Below are positions 6,976 through 14,721 of a DNA stretch of 48,338 nt, one piece after another. Source of the DNA: Candidatus Rokubacteria bacterium GWA2_70_23 (GTDB lineage Bacteria; Methylomirabilota; Methylomirabilia; Rokubacteriales; CSP1-6); contig MGBT01000119.1 of NCBI GenBank assembly GCA_001788395.1, positions 1-48,338 of the forward strand, in the 5' to 3' direction. Every line of letters begins with the position of its first letter. Within the stretch, counting starts at the first letter, position 1. The translations under genes and the position numbers were made by a program. Under the pieces are notes generated by a model. It was not told the origin of the DNA, ran no database searches, and saw only the letters and a list, made by a program, of their open reading frames with translations.

Positions 6976-8753
6976 TCGCGGACGTCGTCTTCGATCTCCC
7001 CCTCCGGCATCCCCTCTCCTACCGCGTGCCTGATGGGCTGGCGCTCGGGCCTGGGCAGCGTGTGAGGGCGCCGCTGGCCGGGCGGACCCGCGTGGGGATC
7101 GTGGTGGGTGTCCGTCGGGACGAGGCCGACGGCCTCAAATCTCTCGACTCAGCGGTCGAGCCGGTCCCCGTCCTGTCCGCCGCCATGATCGAGATCGGCC
7201 GGTGGGCGGCCGAGGAGAGCCTCTCCTCGCTGGGCGGGACGCTCGCGGCCATGCTGCCACCCTTGCCGCGAGGCGACACTCGCGAGAGCCTGGCGCCGCC
7301 GCCCGAGCCCTCCCGGGCCGCGGGGCCGCCGCCCGAGCTCTGGGTGGACACCCGCCGCGAGGCGAGACTCGCCGAGCGCCTCGGGAGCGAGAAGGGCACG
7401 AGCCTCGTCATCGCTCCCGACATCGAGGCGGCCGCGCGCTGGGCCGAACGGCTCGACGCCGCCAGGCTGGACAGCGGGGCGCCGGAGGTGGCACGGCGGG
7501 CGGCCTGGTTCGGCGCCTCGCGCGGTCGCGCCCGCATCGTCGTGGGCACGCGCTCGGCGCTCCTCGTCCCGCTGCCGCCGCCGGCGACACTCGTGCTCCT
7601 GGACGAGCACGATCCCGCCCACAAGCCCCCCGGAGCGCCGCGCATGCACTCCCGCGAGATGCTCGTGGAGCGGGCCCGCCGCGAGGGCAGCCGGCTCGTC
7701 CTGCTCTCGGCAACGCCGTCGGTGGAGACCTGGTGGCGCGCCGACAACCGCCACGTCCACCGGCAGGACGCCGCGCCTGTCCCGTGGCCCGAGGTCGTCA
7801 CCGCCGACACGCGCGGCATCCTGAGGAATCACCCGCTGACGCTCCCGCTGACTCGTGCCATCGAGGAGATGGCGCGCCGCGACCGCCCCACGGCGCTCGT
7901 GGTCACGCGGGAGGCCGCCGCGCTGGGGTGCGACGAGTGCGGCGCGGCGTTCAGGTGTCCGGACTGCGGGGTGGCGCTGGCCCTGTCACGGAGCGAGCGG
8001 CGCCTCAGTTGCCGCCTCTGCTCGCGCACCGATCCCCTGCCCACCGTCTGTCCCGGCTGCGGAGGACACCGCCTGTCCCCCTTCGGCTGGGGCGCCGAAC
8101 GCGTCGAGTCCTCGCTGCGCAAGCGGTTCCCGCAGCTGTCTATCTCCCGCGCCCCGGACGCCCGGCTCGATCCGCATGTCCAGGTGCTCATCGGCACCAC
8201 GGGGCTGCTTCGCGGGGCTCCGCCGGGACGCTTCGGCTGCGTCGGATTCGTGGCGCTCGACGCGCTCCTGCGCGTGCCGGACTTCCGCGCAGGCGAGCGG
8301 GCCTTCGCTGCCCTGTGGGCTGCGGCCGAGGCGGTGGGACCCAACGGCCGCGTCATCGTGCAGACCCTGCACCCGGAGCACTACGCCATCCGCGCCGTCA
8401 GGGAGCAGTCCCGCGCGACGTTCTATGCGAGCGAGCTCACGTTCCGGGCCGAGCTGGGTTACCCGCCCTTTTGCCGTCTCTGCCTGCTCTCCATCAGGGG
8501 GCGGGACGAAGAGGGCGCGCGCGCGCTCGTGACCGAGTCCGAGGGCATCCTCCGCGGCATCCCCGGTCTCACCGTCTATTCGGCGGCAGCCCGCGGGGCC
8601 GCGGGCGCCCGCCGCCCGCTCTGGCGCTTCGCCATCAAGGGGCCGGCCGAGCTGCCCCGGCTCGTCGCCGAGCCGCTCCGGCGGCTGCTCGAGCGGCGAC
8701 GCCGCGCGAGCGGTGTGGTAGAAATAGAGATGGATCCGCTCTCGCTCGCGTGA
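6972..8753 (+). CDS. priA: PriA-like replication-restart protein without a Walker A motif
   Basis: PriA recognises stalled forks and reloads the helicase. This copy has 593 residues, while canonical PriA has about 730-800. The N-terminal 3' DNA-end-binding domain is clear (VFDLPLRHPLSYRVP, GQRVRAPLAGR). All eight zinc cysteines are present (320, 323, 329, 332, 347, 350, 360, 363), as is the C-terminal domain (FYASELTFRAELGYPPF). The helicase core is degraded: no GxxGxGKT between residues 120 and 150, the DEEH box reads LLDEHDPAH, the usual QMxAKGHDF reads TGLLRGAPP, and the GRAGR motif is absent. Actinobacterial PriA has similar losses. I infer a fork-binding protein without helicase activity. 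GTG 6972 was chosen for its overlap with the preceding gene and for the conserved N-terminus. Confidence 0.88.
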   Translation: MIADVVFDLPLRHPLSYRVPDGLALGPGQRVRAPLAGRTRVGIVVGVRRDEADGLKSLDSAVEPVPVLSAAMIEIGRWAAEESLSSLGGTLAAMLPPLPRGDTRESLAPPPEPSRAAGPPPELWVDTRREARLAERLGSEKGTSLVIAPDIEAAARWAERLDAARLDSGAPEVARRAAWFGASRGRARIVVGTRSALLVPLPPPATLVLLDEHDPAHKPPGAPRMHSREMLVERARREGSRLVLLSATPSVETWWRADNRHVHRQDAAPVPWPEVVTADTRGILRNHPLTLPLTRAIEEMARRDRPTALVVTREAAALGCDECGAAFRCPDCGVALALSRSERRLSCRLCSRTDPLPTVCPGCGGHRLSPFGWGAERVESSLRKRFPQLSISRAPDARLDPHVQVLIGTTGLLRGAPPGRFGCVGFVALDALLRVPDFRAGERAFAALWAAAEAVGPNGRVIVQTLHPEHYAIRAVREQSRATFYASELTFRAELGYPPFCRLCLLSIRGRDEEGARALVTESEGILRGIPGLTVYSAAARGAAGARRPLWRFAIKGPAELPRLVAEPLRRLLERRRRASGVVEIEMDPLSLA

Positions 8754-8771
8754 GGGCGGAGCGAGCGAGAG
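8739..8771 (+). terminator. Hairpin spanning the priA stop codon
   Basis: CTCTCGCTCGC (8739-8749) pairs perfectly with GCGAGCGAGAG (8761-8771), an 11-bp stem whose 11-base loop contains the priA TGA (8751-8753). It lies 16 bases before the def start, so the right arm sits close to the def ribosome-binding region (GAGAGGAGAG). No U-run follows. It is the second hairpin in this operon with a stop codon in its loop. Confidence 0.45.
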
Positions 8772-8787
8772 AGGAGAGCCCCCGCGC

Positions 8788-9309
8788 ATGGCGGTATTGT
8801 CGGTGAGGCGCTATGGCGACCCCATCCTCAGGCAGAAGGCCACCCCGGTCGCGTCCCTGACGCCCGCCATCACGACGATCCTCGAAGACATGGTGGAGAC
8901 CATGTTCCAGCAGGTCGGGATCGGTCTGGCGGCGCCGCAGGTGGGCATCCCGCTCCGCCTGATCGTCATGGACGACGGCAAGCGGGGCGCACGCGCCCTG
9001 GTGAACCCGGTCATCATCGAACGGGCCGGGGCGGTGCGCGCGGAAGAGGGGTGCCTGTCCCTGCCGGGGATCTTCGCCGAGGTGGAGCGGAGCGAATCGG
9101 TGCGGGTCGAAGCGCTGGACGGCGGCGGCGCGCCCGTCTCCTTCGAGGCCCGCGACCTGCACGCTCGCGTGATCCAGCACGAGGTGGACCACCTGGACGG
9201 AATCCTCTTCATCGACCATCTGCCTCCCGTCACGCGGGACCGGATCAAGAAGCGGATCCAGAAGGACGGGCTGCCCGAGGCGGCCCCCCACCACGCCTTC
9301 GCGCTCTAG
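8788..9309 (+). CDS. def: Peptide deformylase
   Basis: Removes the N-formyl group from nascent proteins. It has 173 residues. All three family motifs are present: GIGLAAPQVG (44-53), EGCLSLPG (87-94, metal ligand Cys89) and HEVDHLDG (131-138, ligands His131 and His135, catalytic Glu132). The short charged tail after residue 150 is ordinary. It starts with ATG after a GA-rich ribosome-binding site. The next gene is fmt, which adds the formyl group this enzyme removes, the standard def-fmt pairing. Confidence 0.97.
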   Translation: MAVLSVRRYGDPILRQKATPVASLTPAITTILEDMVETMFQQVGIGLAAPQVGIPLRLIVMDDGKRGARALVNPVIIERAGAVRAEEGCLSLPGIFAEVERSESVRVEALDGGGAPVSFEARDLHARVIQHEVDHLDGILFIDHLPPVTRDRIKKRIQKDGLPEAAPHHAFAL

Positions 9310-9334
9310 CCGGTTGCTGAAAAACTCGCCGCGC

Positions 9335-10282
9335 GTGCGCGTTCTCTTCTACGGGACGCCCGACTTCGCCCTGCCCACGCTCGAGGCCCTCCTCGCGGAG
9401 CACGAGGTGGTGGGCGTGGTCACCCAGCCCGACCGGCCCGCGGGTCGCGGACAGCGGTTGCAGCCCTCGCCGGTGAAGCGGCGGGCGGAGGCAGCCGGAG
9501 TGCCCGTGCTGCAGCCGGCGAGGCTTCGCGATCCCGGATGGCCCGAGCGCCTGGCAGCCCTCGGGGCCGAGGTCGCGGTGGTGGTGGCCTTCGGCCAGAT
9601 CCTCCCCAGGCCCGTGCTCGACGTCCCCCGGCGCGGCTCGATCAACGTCCACGCCTCGCTCCTGCCGCGCTACCGGGGTGCCGCGCCCATCGCGTGGGCC
9701 ATCATCCGCGGGGAGACCGAGACGGGTATCACCACCTTCCAGATGGACCCGGGCATGGACACGGGTGAGATCCTCCTCCAGGAGCGCGCCCCGATCGCGA
9801 GTGAGGAAACAGCCGGCGAGCTGGCGGCGCGGCTGTCTCGTCTGGGTGCGACGGTCCTCCTGGGAACCCTCGAGCGCCTCGGCTGGCTCACCCCGACGCC
9901 TCAAGATCACGCGGCGGCCACGCTCGCCCCTCGACTCAAGAAGGAGGACGGCTGGCTCCGGCTGGACGAGCCGGCGCGGGACCTCGTCAACCGGATCCGC
10001 GGCTGCAACCCGTGGCCTGGCGGGGCAGTGATGACCCCGGGGGGGCGCCTCCTCATCTGGCGCGCGATCGTCGTGCCGGACGCGGCCGCGACCGAGCCCG
10101 GCACGCTCATGTCCGCCGGCCCCGGGACCATCGGCGTCGCCACCGGCACTGGCCTCCTGCTCCCGATCGAAGTGCAGCCCGAGAACCGCAGGGCCATGCC
10201 GTGGGACGATTTCCTCCGCGGCGCCCGTCTCGCCCCCGGCGCCCGCTTCAGCGACATCGGTCCATCAACGCCGCCCCGATGA
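9335..10282 (+). CDS. fmt: Methionyl-tRNA formyltransferase
   Basis: Transfers formyl from 10-formyl-tetrahydrofolate to initiator Met-tRNA. I chose the GTG at 9335, which gives MRVLFYGTPDFALP, the normal family start, and 315 residues, the same length as the E. coli enzyme. An in-frame TTG at 9314 would add seven residues. Catalytic Asn104, His106 (SINVHASLLPRYRGAAP) and Asp142 (QMDPGMDTGEIL) are present. The C-terminal tRNA-binding OB-like domain has IRGCNPWPGG. The stop TGA (10280-10282) lies inside an R1 repeat copy. Confidence 0.95.
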   Translation: MRVLFYGTPDFALPTLEALLAEHEVVGVVTQPDRPAGRGQRLQPSPVKRRAEAAGVPVLQPARLRDPGWPERLAALGAEVAVVVAFGQILPRPVLDVPRRGSINVHASLLPRYRGAAPIAWAIIRGETETGITTFQMDPGMDTGEILLQERAPIASEETAGELAARLSRLGATVLLGTLERLGWLTPTPQDHAAATLAPRLKKEDGWLRLDEPARDLVNRIRGCNPWPGGAVMTPGGRLLIWRAIVVPDAAATEPGTLMSAGPGTIGVATGTGLLLPIEVQPENRRAMPWDDFLRGARLAPGARFSDIGPSTPPR

Positions 10283-10340
10283 GCGCCGCAGGCGCGAAGA
10301 GGCCGAACCGCAACCCGGGATCCTCCACATTCAAGCGACC
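10278..10340 (+). repeat. Dispersed copy of repeat family R1
   Basis: This 63-base copy of the rpoZ-coaBC repeat starts at GATGAG (10278) and ends at CATTCAAGCGACC (10340). Its hairpin is GCGCC-GCA-GGCGC, a third stem sequence that still pairs. The left end supplies the fmt stop codon, and the right end lies just before the rsmB ATG at 10344. The element fills the whole fmt-rsmB gap. Confidence 0.8.
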
Positions 10341-10343
10341 CGA

Positions 10344-11702
10344 ATGACCCCCATTCTCCGGGCTGGCCCGGTGTCCCAGGCGCGCTTCGAGGCGCTGGGG
10401 ATCCTGGTCCGGGTGGAGGAGGACCGGGCCTTCGCCGACATCGCGCTCGAGAGCGCCCTCGAGAAGGCTGCGCTCGAGCCGAGGGATGCCGCGCTGTGCA
10501 CCGAGATCGTCTACGGTGCCCTGCGCTGGCAGCGGCACCTGGACTGGCGCCTCGGGCCCCACCTGCACCGCCCCTTGACCAAGCTCGATCCGTGGGTGCG
10601 CGCCCTCCTGCGCCTGACCGCGTACCAGATCCTCTTCCTCGAGCGCGTCCCGCGCTGGGCGGCCGTGGACGAGGCGGTGAGCCTCGCCAAGCTCAAGTCG
10701 CGCAACCCGGGGCCGGCCGAATTCGTCAACGCCGTGCTCCGCTCGCTCACGCGGACGCCGGCGCCACCGCCCGCCCCGGACTCGCCCGTGGCCGCCGTCG
10801 GCGTCCGCTGGTCCCTCCCCGACTGGCTGGCTGCGCGCTGGATCGCCCGCTATGGCCGCCAGGAAGCGGAAGCCCTGATGGCAGCGCTCTGCGAGCGCCC
10901 GCCGCTCACCGTGCGCGCCAATACACTGCGCTGCTCCCGCGACATCGTGGCCGCGCGGCTGCGCGAGGAGGAGATGGCGGAGGCGCGGCCCACGGCGCTC
11001 GCCCCCGAGGGGCTCGTCGTCGAGCGCGGCATCCCGGGGCGCTGGAAGGCCTTCACCGACGGGGCCTGCACCGTGCAGGACGAGGCCTCCATGCTCGTCG
11101 CCCGCCTCCTGGCCCCCCGGCCCGGCGAGGTCGTGGCCGACACCTGCGCGGCCCCCGGGACCAAGGCCACCCATCTGGCCCAGCTCATGGAGAACCGCGG
11201 CACGATCATCGCCATTGACCCCCAGGCAGCCAGGCTCCGGCTCGTGGCCAAGGCGGCGGCCCGGCTCGGTGTGACCATCATCGAGTGTCACACCGGCCCG
11301 GTGGAGACATTCGCCAGGCACTGGAAGGAGCGCTGCGACCGCGTGCTCGTTGACGCGCCCTGCTCCAACCTGGGCGTCCTCCGCCGGAATCCCGAGGTCA
11401 AGTGGCGCCGCACGGAGGAGGACCTGCGGCGCCTCCAGCAGAAACAGCGCGCGATCCTCGCCGCGGCCGCGTTGCTCGTCAGGCCGGGCGGGCGACTCGT
11501 CTATGCCACGTGCTCGCTCGAGCCCGACGAGAACGAGGACGTGGTGTTGCCGTTCCTCGAGTCACACCGGGACTGGCGCGTGGATCCGCCCGGGGAGTTC
11601 CCCGTGGCCCCCGATGCTGCGGGCATTGTCCGGCTCCTCCCGCATGTCCACGGCACCGACGGCTTCAGCGCCATCCGCCTGCGCCGCCTGCCTGCCCCGT
11701 AG
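10344..11702 (+). CDS. rsmB: 16S rRNA (cytosine-C5) methyltransferase RsmB
   Basis: Methylates C967 of 16S rRNA with S-adenosylmethionine. It has 452 residues. A NusB-like RNA-binding domain covers about 10-140 (ALCTEIVYGALRW, FVNAVLR). The methyltransferase domain follows, with the AdoMet loop DTCAAPGTKATHLA (266-279; more often DLCAAPGGK), motif IV DAPCSNLGVLRRNPE with Cys340, and motif VI ATCSLEPDENE with nucleophile Cys390. The Asn after PCS is Gly in most relatives. It lies downstream of def-fmt in the usual order and starts four bases after the R1 element. Confidence 0.94.
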   Translation: MTPILRAGPVSQARFEALGILVRVEEDRAFADIALESALEKAALEPRDAALCTEIVYGALRWQRHLDWRLGPHLHRPLTKLDPWVRALLRLTAYQILFLERVPRWAAVDEAVSLAKLKSRNPGPAEFVNAVLRSLTRTPAPPPAPDSPVAAVGVRWSLPDWLAARWIARYGRQEAEALMAALCERPPLTVRANTLRCSRDIVAARLREEEMAEARPTALAPEGLVVERGIPGRWKAFTDGACTVQDEASMLVARLLAPRPGEVVADTCAAPGTKATHLAQLMENRGTIIAIDPQAARLRLVAKAAARLGVTIIECHTGPVETFARHWKERCDRVLVDAPCSNLGVLRRNPEVKWRRTEEDLRRLQQKQRAILAAAALLVRPGGRLVYATCSLEPDENEDVVLPFLESHRDWRVDPPGEFPVAPDAAGIVRLLPHVHGTDGFSAIRLRRLPAP

Positions 11703-11766
11703 CCCCCGCCCGCCCGGGATCGTGGGGAGTTTGCGGGCATACCGGCGGGTCGAGTATGGTGGTGGC

Positions 11767-12429
11767 ATGATCAAGATCGCGCCCAGCATCCTCTCGGCCG
11801 ACTTCGCCGCGCTGGGCGAGGCCATCGCGCGCGTCGAGGCCGGGGGGGCCGATCTGCTCCACGTGGACGTGATGGACGGCCACTTCGTCCCCAACCTCAC
11901 GATCGGCCCACCCGTCATCGAGTCCATCCGCAAGCGGACCCGGCTCCCGCTGGACGTCCACCTCATGATCGAGGAGCCCGAGCGGTGGGTGGAGACCTAT
12001 GTGCGGGCTGGCGCGGATCTCCTGACCGTCCATGCCGAGGCATGTCCCCATCCGCAGCGCTGCCTGTCCCAGATCCGGGAGGCGGGAGCCCGGGCGGGAG
12101 TGGCCCTCAATCCCGGAACGCCGCCAGGGGTCCTGGACTATCTCCTCGACGACGTGGACCTCATCCTGGTCATGTCGGTCAACCCCGGGTTCGCAGGCCA
12201 ATCCTTCATCCCGTCGGCATACGCAAAGGTCAGACAATTAAGGACGTTGATCGGCCGACGGGCCACCGAGCTATCTGTGGATGGGGGGATCAAGCGGGAG
12301 CATGCCGCTCCCCTGGCCCAGGCGGGAGCGACCGTGCTGGTGGCGGGTTCGGCCATCTTCGGCTCGGCAGAGCCAGGCGAGGCCATCCGGGAGATGAGGA
12401 GTGCCTCGGAAGTAGTGAAATTGGCTTGA
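11767..12429 (+). CDS. rpe: Ribulose-phosphate 3-epimerase
   Basis: Interconverts ribulose-5-phosphate and xylulose-5-phosphate in the pentose phosphate pathway. It has 220 residues, a TIM barrel. Active-site features are APSILSADF, His32 and Asp34 in LHVDVMDGHFVPN, the second His in DVHLM, the flexible loop VNPGFAGQSF, Asp in LSVDGGI, and the phosphate loop GSAIFG. I chose ATG 11767. The upstream part of the open frame is rsmB shadow. The end of the gene may overlap a promoter for ffh. Confidence 0.97.
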   Translation: MIKIAPSILSADFAALGEAIARVEAGGADLLHVDVMDGHFVPNLTIGPPVIESIRKRTRLPLDVHLMIEEPERWVETYVRAGADLLTVHAEACPHPQRCLSQIREAGARAGVALNPGTPPGVLDYLLDDVDLILVMSVNPGFAGQSFIPSAYAKVRQLRTLIGRRATELSVDGGIKREHAAPLAQAGATVLVAGSAIFGSAEPGEAIREMRSASEVVKLA

Positions 12430-12454
12430 CTTTCCCTTTCTCCGCATTTACTCT
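12426..12454 (+). promoter_or_regulatory. Possible promoter for ffh-rpsP operon
   Basis: TTGACT (12426-12431) overlaps the rpe stop. After a 17-base spacer comes TACTCT (12449-12454), which keeps the T1, A2 and T6 positions of a -10 box. The 58-base gap is clearly AT-richer than its surroundings, which supports a promoter. ffh starts 34 bases further on. Confidence 0.35.
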
Positions 12455-12487
12455 CTGGCTTTCCAAGACTAAATTTCCGGAGCGGCA

Positions 12488-13831
12488 ATGTTCGATAGCC
12501 TCACCACTCGTCTGACCGGGATATTCGATCGGCTCCGCGGATTCGGCCGGCTGACGGAGGAGAATATCCAGGAGGCCCTCCGCGAAGTGCGGGTGGCCCT
12601 CCTCGAGGCCGACGTCAATTTCAAGGTCGTCAAGGCGTTCGTCGAGCGCGTCAGGGACAAGGCCCAAGGGCAGGACGTTCTCAAGTCGCTCACCCCGGGC
12701 CAGCAGGTGGTCAAGGTGGTGCGCGATGAGCTCGTGGAGCTGCTGGGTGGCTCTGGCCACCGGCTCGCCATGGCCCCCCATCCGCCCACGGTGATCATGC
12801 TCGTGGGCCTGCAGGGATCGGGCAAGACGACGAGCGCGGCCAAGCTCGGCCGTCACTTCCAGAAGCAGGGGTTGCACCCGATCCTGGCTTCGGCGGACAT
12901 CTACCGCCCCGCGGCCGTCGACCAGCTCAAGACGCTGGGGGCCCAGCTCGGCATCCCCGTGCTCGGGGACGCGGCGCAGAAGCCCGTGGCCATCTGCCGC
13001 CAGGCGCGGGACGAGGCTGCACAGCGGGGGCTGTCGCCGCTGATCCTGGACACGGCGGGCCGCCTGCACATCGACGAGGGGATGCTGGAGGAGCTGCGGG
13101 CGATCAAGCGGGAGGTCGGTCCGCATCACGTCCTCCTGGTGGTGGACGCCATGACGGGCCAGGACGCCGTCACCGTGGCCGACCGGTTCAATCAGGCGGT
13201 CGGCGTGGACGCCATCGTGCTCACGAAGATGGACGGCGACGCGCGCGGCGGGGCGGCCCTGTCGGTGCGCGAGGTGACGGGACGCCCCATCGCCTTCGTG
13301 GGCGTGGGCGAGAAGACCGAGGCCCTCGAGCCGTTTCACCCGGATCGGCTGGCGCAGCGCATCCTCGGCATGGGCGATGTGCTCTCGCTCGTGGAGCGAG
13401 CCCAGGCCGCGATGGACCAGACCCAGGCCGAGGACCTGGCGCGGAAGATCCGCGAGGAGAGCTTCACCCTCGAGGACTTCGCCCAGCAGCTCAAGCAGCT
13501 GCGCTCCATGGGGCCGCTGGGCCAGCTCATGGACATGGTGCCGTTCTTCAAGGGCGGCAAGGGCATGCCCCGGGAGCTCCAGGGCGAGGAGCACGAGCTC
13601 CAGCGGTTCGAGGCGATCATTGCCTCCATGACGCCGGGCGAGCGGACCACGCCGGCGATCATCAACGGCGGCCGCCGCGCCCGCATCGCCAGGGGCAGCG
13701 GCACGTCAGTGTCGGACGTGAACCGGTTGCTCAAGCAGCACGCGCAGCTCAAGAAGATGATGAAGGGGCTCAAGCAGATGGAAGGGCGGATGGGCAAGCT
13801 CAAGGGCGCGCTCCCGTTCCTCCCGCGATGA
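12488..13831 (+). CDS. ffh: Signal recognition particle protein Ffh
   Basis: SRP54 GTPase that binds signal peptides and 4.5S RNA and targets ribosomes to the membrane through FtsY. It has 447 residues. The N domain is followed by G1 GLQGSGKTTSAAKLG near 105-119, DIYRPAA, G3 LDTAGRL, G4 TKMDGDARGGAAL and the GVGEK closing motif. The methionine-rich M domain runs from about 325 to the end, with the RNA-binding GSGTSVSDVNRLLKQ. It is the first gene of the conserved ffh-rpsP-rimM-trmD-rplS-rnhB order. Confidence 0.98.
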   Translation: MFDSLTTRLTGIFDRLRGFGRLTEENIQEALREVRVALLEADVNFKVVKAFVERVRDKAQGQDVLKSLTPGQQVVKVVRDELVELLGGSGHRLAMAPHPPTVIMLVGLQGSGKTTSAAKLGRHFQKQGLHPILASADIYRPAAVDQLKTLGAQLGIPVLGDAAQKPVAICRQARDEAAQRGLSPLILDTAGRLHIDEGMLEELRAIKREVGPHHVLLVVDAMTGQDAVTVADRFNQAVGVDAIVLTKMDGDARGGAALSVREVTGRPIAFVGVGEKTEALEPFHPDRLAQRILGMGDVLSLVERAQAAMDQTQAEDLARKIREESFTLEDFAQQLKQLRSMGPLGQLMDMVPFFKGGKGMPRELQGEEHELQRFEAIIASMTPGERTTPAIINGGRRARIARGSGTSVSDVNRLLKQHAQLKKMMKGLKQMEGRMGKLKGALPFLPR

Positions 13832-13855
13832 CCACATCGAGAGCGAGGTGATCCA

Positions 13856-14104
13856 GTGGCAGTCCACATTCGACTGAGACGTACGGGGACGACGAAGAAG
13901 CCGGCGTATCGCGTGGTGGTGGCCGACTCCCGGGCGGCACGGGACGGGCGGTTCATCGAGGTCATCGGGCACTACAACCCGCTGACCAACCCGCCGACCC
14001 TCAAGATCGAGACGGAGAAGGCCTCGGCGTGGATCAAGAAGGGCGCGCAGCCGTCCAACACCGTGAAGAACCTCCTCGCCCGGGCCGGCGTGAAGAACGG
14101 GTAG
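13856..14104 (+). CDS. rpsP: Small ribosomal subunit protein bS16
   Basis: A 30S subunit protein of 82 residues. It starts at GTG 13856 as [20 protein letters not shown] and has the family blocks [15 protein letters not shown] and [10 protein letters not shown]. In most bacteria with this gene order a small KH-domain RNA-binding gene (khpA) follows. Here only about 80 bases of repeat separate rpsP from rimM. Confidence 0.97.
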   Translation: MAVHIRLRRTGTTKKPAYRVVVADSRAARDGRFIEVIGHYNPLTNPPTLKIETEKASAWIKKGAQPSNTVKNLLARAGVKNG

Positions 14105-14110
14105 AGGGCA

Positions 14111-14195
14111 GGGCGAGCTGAGCCGCGCCCCGCGGCGAGGCGAGCGGATATGGGAATCCCCCGAGCGGAGCGAGGCGGGCGAGCGTGAGCGAGCC
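14111..14195 (+). repeat. Dispersed intergenic repeat, family R2, copy 1
   Basis: Starting seven bases after the rpsP TAG, this block (GGGCGAG..GAGCCGC..GGCGAGGCGAGCGGA, then ATGGGAATCCCCC, GAGCGGAGCGAGG and GAGCGTGAGCGAGCC) matches 16919-16997 at most positions. A related piece lies in reverse at 27910-27971. Its right end contains the GTG used as the rimM start (14185). The palindromic core GGGAATCCC becomes GGGGATCCCC in copy 2. Confidence 0.75.
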
Positions 14196-14721
14196 AGGCG
14201 CGGCTCCGCCGCTGGTGGCGGTCGGGGAGATTCTGCGGCCCCACGGGATCAAGGGCGATGTGAGGGTCCGGCCGCTGACGGATCACCCGCAGGAGCGCTT
14301 CGACAGGCTTCGCGAGTGCTTCCTCTGGGAGCCCGCGACCGATCGGCGCGAGCGGTGCCGGATCGCCTCGCATCGCTTCGACGGGGACGGTGTGCTGGTG
14401 CGCCTGGAGGGGGTGGAGTCGCCCGAAGCGGCTCGCTCATTCAGCGGGCGGCTCATGGCCGTCCCGAGGGCCGAGGCCCTGCCGCCGGCGCCGGGGCAGT
14501 TCTACCCCTGGCAGCTCGAAGGCGCCGCCGTGGAGACGCCGCAGGGACGACAGCTGGGGACGTTCCTCCGGGTGGAGGGCTCGTCGGGGCAGCCGCTGTG
14601 GGTGATCGGCGACGGCGAGCGGGAGTGGCTGCTGCCGGCGGTGCCGGAGCTCGTGATCGAGGTGGACGTGGCGGGGCGCCGCATCGTGGCGGATCCGCCG
14701 GAGGGGCTGGTGGAGCTGTGA
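14185..14721 (+). CDS. rimM: Ribosome maturation factor RimM
   Basis: Assists maturation of the 30S head and binds S19. It has 178 residues from GTG 14185. The RimM domain has VAVGEILRPHGIKGDVRV and ends of the LEGVESPEAA..GRLMAV type. The PRC-barrel domain follows (FYPWQLEGAAVET, WLLPAVPELV, PPEGLVEL). The first five residues are encoded by the R2 repeat. A second in-frame GTG at 14215 would start just before GEILRPHG and may be the true start. The stop overlaps the trmD GTG (GTGA). Confidence 0.93.
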   Translation: MSEPGAAPPLVAVGEILRPHGIKGDVRVRPLTDHPQERFDRLRECFLWEPATDRRERCRIASHRFDGDGVLVRLEGVESPEAARSFSGRLMAVPRAEALPPAPGQFYPWQLEGAAVETPQGRQLGTFLRVEGSSGQPLWVIGDGEREWLLPAVPELVIEVDVAGRRIVADPPEGLVEL

